Below, one piece after another: positions 55,907 to 64,000 of a stretch of 64,000 nt of DNA. The DNA is from Conus ventricosus (Eukaryota > Mollusca > Gastropoda > Neogastropoda > Conidae), in the NCBI GenBank assembly GCA_018398815.1, contig CM031596.1:66936949-67000948 (forward strand). Direction: 5' to 3'. The number at the start of each line of letters is the position of its first letter. Position 1 is the first letter of the stretch. Made by a program: the position numbers and the translations under genes. Below the pieces are notes generated by a model. That model did not search any database. It was not told where the DNA came from and worked only from the letters and a program-made list of their open reading frames with translations.

Positions 55907-56929
55907 CTATTGGATTAATCTTCGTAAGCATATTTCTGATGTAGTTGAGTTGTTTTTATCTGAATAGTAGATTATGTCTTTATTTTGTTTGTTTTGCCTT
56001 TTTTTAGTTTTTGCTTTGTTTTGCCTTTTGGATTGCTCCCTATACTTGTCCCTACACAGTCTTGTCCTGTCCCAGAGCCCAATAGGAGCTATAAGACCTA
56101 CTCAGTATCAGACTGCTATGCTTAAAAGCCACCAGGGAGAGAAAGGTCTTCCCTTCTGTCACATCATCTGATAGAGTTACAGGATGACAAGACTCGCTCT
56201 AAATAAAGCAGTCTACGTTTTTAAATATCAGGCTCCCCCCAAAAGAACTGGGTTGGGATGCCACTGGATTAGTTGTCTGTGCACTTACAAACCAGGGTGA
56301 TGCTGAATTTAATCAATCAATTCTGACCACACAAAATTTGCATTTTAATCCTGTCCTCTCTCAAATTCTTTCTTTCATATGCATAACAGAAACATTACTC
56401 CTCAAATCCTTTCTTTCATACACGAAACAAAGATTAACCCTGTTCAAGTGAATAAAACAGCTGTTCGTATCACGATCAAATAGAAAAATTACAATTATAC
56501 TGTTTTCAACTAAGTCAAGAAACAAGCATAGCAAGCATTAATGCAGAAAGAACAGGCATGTACTTTCTTCCTGTTCTATACAGAAAACAAAATAGTTGAG
56601 CCCTTGTTTTGATGCTAATTAGTCTCCAGCTATGTGCCTTTTTTTTTCTTCTTAAAACAACTGCTTAAACATAATTCCAAGCCCTGTGTGACATGCAAAT
56701 CTTTTGAACCATGAAGTAACCTTGTATTGCTTGCCCCATGTGATGACAAACTTTTTGTTTTTAATCATTCATGATCCTATTGCTTGCCCAATGTGTTGAA
56801 AAAAAGTTAGATTTTTAAATTGTTCTTCAACATCATATTGTTTGCTCAGTGTGATGACAAATTAATTTTTAATAGTTCATCAGTGTCTTATTGCTTGCCC
56901 GCTTTGATGACAAACTAATAGGCATAGGC
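55907..56929. other. Intergenic sequence with a degenerate internal repeat
   Basis: The phrase ttgcttgcc(c) with nearby tgtgatgacaaa recurs several times between about 56730 and 56915, suggesting an old tandem array of 50-70 base units. No gene is recognised. Confidence 0.4.
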
Positions 56930-57915
56930 ACCAGCTGTTGTGGCAAAGTGGTTAGCATCTCGGATCCCAACTGAGAGGCTGTAGGTTTTATTCCCAAAAG
57001 GTACCTCGAAGTTGGAGTGTGGCTGCCCACGTGGCGGGGTAATAAAAAATGGTCGCACACGTAATGTTCTCAAAACCCAGCTGATGCATTTGTACCATAT
57101 GTTCAAGTACTTTGGCTGTTCAGATGATCCCTGGAGTCTTTTAGCCAAGGTATGACAACAACAACAACATTCCCAAAAGGGACACTTATTTGTGGGATTT
57201 TTCCTTCCCAACCACCTCATATGCTGTGAGCTCAACTGGGAAGGCTGGGACCATACAGTCAGGATTTATCCACTTATTATCTTGAGAGTGTTGCTCAAAT
57301 TTCCTGACAAACACTACAGGTGTCTGTATCCCTTTGGCCTGGTTGACATTCAAATACATTATGAAAGTAAGCATAGAGCACACCCCTGTCATGCAGTCTC
57401 AGTCCTGAATGGAAATACATAACATCTTCTTCATCCTCATCCTCATTGATCAGCATAAAAAGAAGTTCCAAATTCTATGGCCCTTCATATCTTGCTCTCG
57501 TGTTGACCTCAGTTTTGATATCCTCTCTCTGTCTATGCTCTTGGTGGAGGTCTGTCGGGTCCACTGGTATAGCAAATCCATGGAGACTGTCACTGAATGA
57601 ACATGGTGAAGCCCTCAGGAGGGAGATCTCACCGATGCTGGCTCTGTCACTATGGAATCGTAAAGCGGAGGCTTAGTAGATGGTGTCCTGCATAATTGTG
57701 TTAGATCAGAACAGACCCCACTGAAGTGAAGTGACTCGGCAGCAATGCCGTGCCTTCTTAGGTGGGTTGCCTAATGACGACTCAATACTGACTACTCCCT
57801 GTGGATTGCTGTTGCTGGGGCCATGACAGGACAAGCCAGGCTGTGGCTGTGGATGGGGAGGCGAAATGAGCGGCATGGGCGCAGTGCCACAGAAGTGGCA
57901 CAGGAGATGAGATGG
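56930..57915 (+). repeat. Family A SINE, copy 3 (old, with a nested insertion)
   Basis: The tRNA-like head (gttgtggcaaagtggttagc) starts near 56937. The body follows family A order through the aaatttcctgacaaacacta and cctgtcatgcagtctcag blocks to cacagaagtggcacaggaga. A 167-base segment (57002-57168) interrupts it near the box B position. It lies downstream of the METTL23 stop codon. Confidence 0.8.
57002..57168 (+). mobile_element. Nested short retroposon with 12-bp target-site duplication
   Basis: The 12-base sequence attcccaaaagg occurs at 56990-57001 and again at 57169-57180. The insert between ends in (CAA)n (gacaacaacaacaac) and carries gttggagtgtggctgccc near its start. Direct repeats plus a short A-rich tail are the mark of LINE-driven retroposition. 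It lacks a tRNA head, so it is 5' truncated or of another type. Confidence 0.85.
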
Positions 57916-57966
57916 TAAAGAGAAACGTAAACAAACAAATAAGATGGACACAAGACCAGCACACTT

Positions 57967-58216
57967 CTTGTCACTGCTGTCAACTGTGTATGTGAAGTGT
58001 GATGACAAAGGACTCGATTTGCCAGTGCCTGGCAAGGGCCATTGTTGAAGTTAGTCCTGTTGCAGTTCTTGTTGAAGAACGTCGCTATCTGTTTGTCACT
58101 GCTTTCAACTGTGCATGTGAAGTGTGATGACAAAGGACTCAATTTGCCAGTGCCTGGCAAGGGCCATTGTTGAAGTTAGTCCTGTTGCAGTTCTTGTTGA
58201 AGAACGTCGCTATCTG
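57967..58216. repeat. Tandem 125-base duplication spanning the METTL23 stop codon
   Basis: Unit 1 (57967-58091) and unit 2 (58092-58216) differ at only a few positions (for example gactcgattt and gactcaattt). Unit 2 contains the METTL23 stop codon (58210-58212) and the first 3' UTR bases, so the duplication copied the end of the coding region into the UTR. Confidence 0.92.
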
Positions 58217-58366
58217 TTGTGCATGTTCTTTGTGATGACAAACAAGTGGATGCTGTCTGTTCCTGGACCGTCACAGTCCTTGGTTTCCAAACAAAAGGAG
58301 CTGATAGGAACCTCAAATGCAGCCAGGTCCCATTTCATCAGATAAAACTGGATGGATCGCATAGCA
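58210..58366 (-). CDS. METTL23: METTL23 last coding exon
   Basis: It follows a pyrimidine-rich acceptor (gttttttccag) and reads SAMRSIQFYLMKWDLAAFEV, then PISSFCLETKD and DSIHLFVITKNMHNR, with TAG at 58212-58210. It matches the C-terminal fold of METTL23. The stop lies within a tandem duplication. Confidence 0.92.
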
Positions 58367-60641
58367 CTGGAAAAAACAAACAAACCCACAAGTGTTATTC
58401 CATTCAAACAAAATGAAATTCAAATACATGTTTGAAATTGGATACAAATAAAAACCAAGACTTGCTTTACACTTAAAACAGAAAGTGTGATGGGTGGATA
58501 TGTTCCACCTTCATTTCATCCTATGCTAGAAAACATTTAAAGTTTTGATGTTTCCTTGAACTTACTTATGCTTGAGAGTGGAACCTCTGTTGACAACATG
58601 TCTATGCAATGAGTCCCTCATCTAATGACCAAGAAATTTTTGAGGGAACATTTTTCACAAATATCATTTTCAACCTCAGTAGAAAAGGCAGCCAACTTAC
58701 CTACAGTCAGTGACACATTTCATGCTAAACTGTTGAAGAAAGAGGAAGGTAAAAGGTTTTACTTCCCAGTCCTTTACTTGGTTCAAGCCCTCTTGAATTC
58801 TAACAGTCGTTTTGCACAGTTTTGTTTTCCTACTGATGTGAACTTATGAGACTGAACAAAACTTTGAACATATACAACATGGCATTAAACCCTTGTGTGA
58901 GGATGGTCTGAACAGGAATTTGCTTGTTCTTTTGTGCATCGACTAATTGTCACAGTATGGTAAGTTCTGAACATTTCCTGTTTCATACACTTTATGATCG
59001 TTGCACTATCTTATGATTGAACATGGACACATAACAAGGTTATGATCTGGTCCTGTGCAGTCACTGAGGCAACAGCAGACCTGTTCGCCCACACAATTTT
59101 ACTGTATATTTTGTACCAAAAAAAAAGATCTACAACTATGATAAACTGAAAAAAAAGAAAAAAAATTGAGAAAAATCTGGACATGCCGTTACAATGCATG
59201 TAACAAAAATACGTTGATGGATACTAATGAAAACTAGAGGGAAACTGTGATTGGCAACATATGCAAACACAAAACTGTAATGGCTAATGCATGTCACAAA
59301 ATTAAGCACAAAGAATGCAAAACCTCCCATTTCTGTTTTGGCTTTGTGGCTGTACAAGCAGCAGCAAAAATTATATAAACACAAATGATCTTGGCTTCAG
59401 TACAATCGTCCATTCAGAAATCTGTCTTCTGTTCTGTCAGACACAGAAAGCCTGGATGCAGTCCAAATAAAGCCAAACTAATGGCATCAATACAAAGAAA
59501 TGTATTGGTTTTTGCCTGGTAACTTTTTTTTCTACCCTTGAAACAATTATTACATTTTGTGCCTCCTATCTTGAGGCTCTGCATTTGTACCTGTTGTAAA
59601 AACCTTCACTATTTTAAATATCAATTCATTATTGCAAAAATATTTACATTTATGCAAATAAGAGTTTTTGAACGTTAGATTTTAATTTTATGCAAAATAT
59701 GGATACAATAATACACCAACCAACCTTCGTTTTTGGTATGAACACCAGAACTGACATCCAGGATTGCGTGTGAGCAAGAAGGAAATTGTGACCAACACAT
59801 CTTCAAAATCTGTTGAAACAACAGAAACAAAAAAATAAACACGAATCAGGGGTGCATGCAAAAAGACGCGAGTGGAAGGCACCAAAACCTACTAAAGGCT
59901 GAAAAAAGATCATAAACAAAAGCCTGCGTCTTGCTTAGCAGTTGCTGGTCATAGGAATGAGGGGTTGGGTGACAACTCTGCACTAAAGGGAGGGAAGAGT
60001 GACTAGCCAGAAGACGGGCAGACTTGCCTGTGAGTATTGGTACTGTGTTAGCCATGTAAGTTTGGGCTGGCAGAGCGGACTACTGGTTGTAGCTTGCACC
60101 AGTTTCACACTGTATATTATTCACATGGGGGGGGGGGGGGGGGGGGGGGGTTAGTAAGTGGTGTCCTGCATATGTTGGATCAGAACAGGCACCACTGAAC
60201 ACTGCATTGACTTGGCAGCAGTGCAGTGTCTCCCCTGATGGGTTGCTCTTGATGGCTTGACATTGACTGCTCCCTGTGAATTGCACGTGCCAGTTCTGTG
60301 GTGGACTGGGCTGGGCTGCAGCTGTGGACGGGCGGTCGGAATGAACGCGTGGGTACAATACCACTGAGGTGTCCCAGAAGATGGGACAGTGAAAAAGGAA
60401 AAATAAAAAAAAGAGAAAAAACAATACACAAAACAAAAGAAAAAAAAAATTAGTATCTACACAGGGGTTAGATCAACCTCCCCTCACTGATGTAAGGAAA
60501 ATAAATCTATGAAGGACACGCGCGCACACACACACAAACACCTGCAAATTCAACTAGATGTATTACATGGAAATACATCTTGCCACAAAAAAGTAACGTC
60601 CATAATTGTTTTCTGTCCTACTTCCTGTGCCACCTCAGTGG

Positions 60642-60678
<37 letters not shown>

Positions 60679-63600
60679 ATGCCACTCATTCTTGCTCCCT
60701 GTCCGCAGCCACTCCCGGGCCTGTTCCACAGAAACTCGGCACAGGTCCACATGGAACAGTGAATGTTGTCATCATGAGGCCCCCACCAGAGATGTACTGC
60801 ATGCTGGGGTGCAAGCCACTTCAGTGGTGTTCAGTGGTGCTTGTTCTGATCCAACACACACAGGATGCCACTTCCTAAGCCAGCCCCCCCCCCCCCCCCC
60901 CCCAAACCAGTGATAGTAGCTGCCACATCATGGAGGCAGCAGCATGAGTGAACATCCTCCTCCAGAGGGTGTCTCCACATCCCTCAGATAACAGAATATT
61001 GATTAATATTGGTGATGTTATGGGCAATATAAAGGCAGACTGCTGCATTCCTGTCATGAAGAAAAAAGAGATCTGGTTATCTTTAACAACAACAACCAAA
61101 AAAAACATTCCCTTTTCATTCTTACTGAAACATACAGTCCTGTACTTATAAAATTGTATAAAAAGATGCATGGTGGCAGTGTGATCAATCCAGCATAATG
61201 CCAGTCAACAACAAAACATGCGGTTCAGCCATACTTTCAATGCCCAACTTTCAACTGTCTCACCTTTGGTGTCATAAAAACAGTCGGATCCCAGAATGAT
61301 GTCCACCACAGGTAGCTGGAGAAGGTTAGGGGTCACTAGACCCCATGTCAGTGGAACAATTTTGACGTCTGTAAGCTGATTGGCCAGAACACTCTCATGA
61401 CAGTTACGTAGACAGTGAGGGAGAAGGGCACTGTCACTGAGAATCACCTTGGCTCCACATTTGGCAGCAACTACACCACACAGAGCTGTCCCACTCCCTA
61501 TCTGTATACAAATATTTTGTTTGAATTATATGTATGAAATGACCATTCTTAACCCTTTCCCTGCCACAGGATAAGAGCTTATCTGTATTGCTGAGTGCCG
61601 GGGCCAAATTCTGCTTTTTGCAGTAGGTTCACTCATCTGTTCACTATTCATTCATGTGAGATATCTCTTAGATTTTTTTTCTTTTTTTTTTCTTATACCC
61701 TGTGCTATGATGTGGTATCATAATAATTTGATTTTGCTGGTTATTAGTATGACAAAAATAAACATAATCAAGTGTTTTTGTAATAAGTACCCTGTAGCAG
61801 ACACGGTTACGGTTGTACAAGATCGTGAAAATGACCCCATAATAGACACGGGGCAAGCAGGGAAGAGGTTAATGATTGTTGAGAAAAAAAAACTATAAAA
61901 ACTATCTCGTACAAAACTTGACAACAGGAATTGCAAAGGCCCAACATACTAGATTTTCAACAGCAACAAAAAATCACATGCATACATCTAACATCAACAT
62001 GTGCTGTTAACATCTGAATGAGAATGGGTGCACATGCACATTTGTACATACACCTATCCCATGCAGGTATTCATGACTCGTGTGTTTGACATTGCGTCTT
62101 ACCTAAAATCATTGAGATGGCCATTGAGATGAATGATTATGCCATAAAACATAGCAAATCTTGTGACTGAAATCAAAACACCTGAAAGAACTTTTGTTGT
62201 TGTTGTTGTTGCTGTCCCAACCTCTGCGCCATCTCAGAGGCAGTGCACCCACGCCGCTCATTCCGACACCCCGTCCACAGCCACAGCCCGGTCGGTCCCG
62301 CCGCAGCCCCGGCACCGGCAATCCACAGGGAGCAGTCAATGTCAAGTCGTCAAGAGGCAACCCACCAGAGGAGACACTGCACTGCTGCCGAGTCACTTCG
62401 GTGGTGTTCAGCGGCGCCCGTTCTGATCTAACATACACAGGACACCACCTACTAAGCCCCTACTGACGACAATAATTGCTTAGTCACGGAGCCGGCGTGA
62501 GTGAGCTCTCCCTCCGGAGGGCACCACCACGTCTGTCCAACGACAGCCCCCATGGACTCGCCGATACCAGTGACCCCGACGGAACCAAACCAAGGCCACA
62601 GACGTGGAGAGGACATCGAAATTGAGGTCACCATGAGAGCAGGGCGTGAAGAGCCACAGAATTTGAGACATTTTTTTAAAATGCTGATCGATGAGAATGA
62701 GGATGATTAAGATGATGCTACGGATTTCCATTTCGGTCTGAGACTACATGACAGGGCTGTACTCTACGCGTCCTTTCATAATATATCCTGGCGTCAACCA
62801 GGCCCGAGAGATACAGGCACCTGCAGTGTTGGTCAGGAAATTTGAGTAACACTCTCAGAAACGCATCCATTAAGTGGATAGAAAGTCGACTGTGTGGTCC
62901 CAGTCTTCCCAACTGAGTCCGCAGCAACTCAACCCTGGGTAGGAGCCGGTCGGGGCAGAAAAACCCACATGACTTCTGATGGGATTCGAACCCACGATCT
63001 CCCAGCCAGGAGTCCGTGACGCTACCCACTTCGCCACGGCGGCTGGTCACCTGAAAGAACTTAATCTAGCTTTTATGTCACCAGTCCTGTTGCCATCCAT
63101 TGACTCCACATCACAATCAAAGTTAGAAATTACAAAATCCGCATTTTAAACAAAGACATGGATTTTTTTTTATCCATCCTTGCAAAGAAGATTCTTTCCC
63201 TTTCAATTATGCACAATCCAACAAATTTGACTTCACAAAAAAAAGTAATGCATAACAAATGTAGCTGAACATGTAAACACAGCATCCAACAATATTTGAG
63301 TAACAATTTAAATTGAGAGTAAATATGAAATATGGAAGGTTTTTCTTTCTACACATTACGCCTTTCTCATCCTCACAAATCCGACTTCTCTTTCTCACAG
63401 TTCATCTTCCCAACCTATTACCCAGCAAGCCCACTCTACAGCCGATACATCCCTCTACACCTGCGAAGGACATGAATTTTAGCCTCACAAAAAAAAATTG
63501 TGAACATATTTGTATAATATGAATTCTTGAGTGATGGAAGAGTCGGTGGACACATTGCTGTCACAGTAGTATACAGTTTTGAGCTGAGGCATGCTGTGCA

Positions 63601-63830
63601 GCATGTGCCTGCCTGTAAATATCCCTTTTGAGTGAGATCCAAAGTTTAGTGTGTATTTTGTGTCCCTGGCAAACTCTGAGGAGTAAATTTCTCTCTGGTC
63701 TGTATCTCTCTTGTATAGTTTGTACCTCAAGAACTACTTTTTCTGCCATCAGCTGACGGTGGCGCCACACATACTGAGCCAAGACTGGTGCACACGGCCA
63801 GGTGTACATGCCATAATCTGGATCTGCCAC
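58210..63830 (-). CDS. METTL23: Methyltransferase-like protein 23, 5' end outside the window
   Basis: METTL23 is a class I SAM-dependent protein methyltransferase; the mammalian protein has been reported to act on histone H3 arginine 17. Four exons on the - strand (63830-63726, 61501-61264, 59809-59725, 58366-58210) join in phase to 194 residues: YGMYTWPCAPVLAQYVWRHR, the SAM-binding motif VVLEIGSGTALCGVVAAKCG, VILSDSALLPHCL, LTWG, VDIILGSDCFYD, DFEDVLVTISFLL and a C-terminal domain ending ITKNMHNR. Human METTL23 is 190 residues, so almost the whole protein is here; any residues before VADPDYGMY and the start codon lie beyond 63830 or off the window. Introns hold family A SINEs and a piggyBac-like MITE. 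Confidence 0.94.
59725..59809 (-). CDS. METTL23: METTL23 exon DFEDVLVTISFLL
   Basis: The acceptor is gtttcaacag and the donor gttggt. It completes an Asp codon and reads FEDVLVTISFLLTRNPGCQF then WCSYQKR with two bases of the next codon. It matches human DFEDILATIYFLMHKNP. Confidence 0.92.
60127..60400 (+). repeat. Family A SINE, copy 5 (3' part behind a G24 run)
   Basis: A G run (60127-60150) leads into the 3' third of family A (ttagtaagtggtgtcctgca through gaagatgggacagtg) and an A-rich tail. The 5' part is missing. It lies in a METTL23 intron. Confidence 0.82.
60605..60990 (-). repeat. Family A SINE, copy 6 (with two poly(C) expansions)
   Basis: The reverse complement of the family A 3' half is interrupted by a C31 run at 60648-60678 and a C17 run at 60887-60903. 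After the second run the match continues more weakly through gcatgagtgaacatcc. It lies in the same METTL23 intron as copy 5. Confidence 0.8.
61264..61501 (-). CDS. METTL23: METTL23 exon with SAM-binding core
   Basis: It begins after ttgtatacag with IGSGTALCGVVAAKCGAKVI and runs through LSDSALLPHCLRNCHES, IVPLTWGLVTPNLLQLP and DIILGSDCFYDTK, ending in phase 1 before gtgaga. The GSG loop and the acidic residue of VILSD are the usual SAM contacts. Confidence 0.94.
61549..61872. mobile_element. piggyBac-like MITE
   Basis: TTAA at 61549-61552 and 61869-61872 bounds inverted ends CCCTTTCCCTGCCAC and, reversed, CCTCTTCCCTGCTTGCC. The 316-base interior has no transposase. It lies in a METTL23 intron. 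Confidence 0.7.
62194..63047 (-). mobile_element. Family A SINE, copy 7: full length with 15-bp target-site duplication
   Basis: The 15-base sequence cacctgaaagaactt occurs at 62179-62193 and 63048-63062, directly bounding the element. On the - strand it runs from a tRNA-like head (CAGCCGCCGTGGCGAAGTGG, then GGTTCGAATCCC) through an approximately 800-base body to GGGACAGC and an (AAC)n tail. This copy sets the ends of the family and shows that it moved as one unit of 854 bases. Confidence 0.92.
63726..63830 (-). CDS. METTL23: METTL23 exon with the YGMYTWPCA motif
   Basis: The acceptor (gcctttgcag on the - strand) precedes GTG and the donor is gtacaa after CTTGAG. Thirty-five codons read VADPDYGMYTWPCAPVLAQY through EKVVLE in phase 0. 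The in-frame Met of YGMY could be a start in some isoforms, as in human. Confidence 0.92.
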
Positions 63831-64000
63831 CTGCAAAGGCATCTCAGATTATTCATGATATCATGGAAAATAAAGTTTCTAACGTAACTTATGAAAAACA
63901 TCTGAGGGAAAATGTTTAAAGCACCTGTGAAACATCTTCAACAACAATTAAAAAAAGCAGGAAAATGTTCTTGAGAAAAGGCGGGCAAGTTTAGTAACAA

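Noticed and set aside
57967..58216. CRISPR-like direct repeats
   Set aside because: Only two long units with no spacers, in an animal genome; it is a tandem duplication.

Overview
This is a piece of an animal nuclear genome, most likely a mollusc and probably a gastropod. The host genes are small exons scattered through long introns. The rest is dense with tRNA-headed SINEs, non-LTR retrotransposon fragments, cut-and-paste DNA transposons, long GT/GA microsatellites and many poly(C)/poly(G) runs of 16-31 bases. The species assignment is inferred from repeat style and protein similarity and is not proven here.

Two host genes can be read, and they converge. (1) LUC7L3 (a LUC7-like U1 snRNP splicing factor) is on the + strand from 249 to 41919. 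I reconstruct ten coding exons with consistent phases, giving about 397 residues: a LUC7 domain with a CCCH and a C2H2 zinc finger, a coiled coil, an Arg/Glu/Asp-rich segment and a C-terminal RS domain. Exon 5 (23868-23946) is one base too long to keep frame, with the excess in a run of six A. (2) METTL23 (a seven-beta-strand protein methyltransferase) is on the - strand from 63830 down to 58210. Four exons encode 194 residues up to the stop; the 5' end lies beyond the right edge of the window.

The LUC7L3 introns are a transposon archive. Four zinc-finger, hAT-like DNA transposons with 5'-CA(G) ends lie at 10951-12325, 13870-15103, 17662-23845 and 31428-32676. Three of them have perfect target-site duplications of exactly 6 bp. 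The third holds a piggyBac-like element (20091-20814), and its right end stops 22 bases before LUC7L3 exon 5. Intron 9 (30748-41791) holds an almost complete DIRS-type tyrosine-recombinase retrotransposon (about 33031-41231). It has terminal inverted repeats and an internal complementary region, and a Tigger/pogo transposon (38447-40606) has split its recombinase gene.

A long tRNA-headed SINE (about 0.85 kb, here called family A) occurs seven times in both orientations: 1381-2258, 4768-5425, 7177-8028, 56930-57915, 60127-60400, 60605-60990 and 62194-63047. The last copy has a 15-bp target-site duplication. The intergenic stretch between the two genes (41920-58209) holds a second tRNA-like SINE (47990-48180), the 3' half of an RNase H-bearing non-LTR retrotransposon (49630-51465), microsatellites, and long tracts in which I see nothing recognisable. 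No CRISPR, operon, rRNA or intact tRNA gene was seen.
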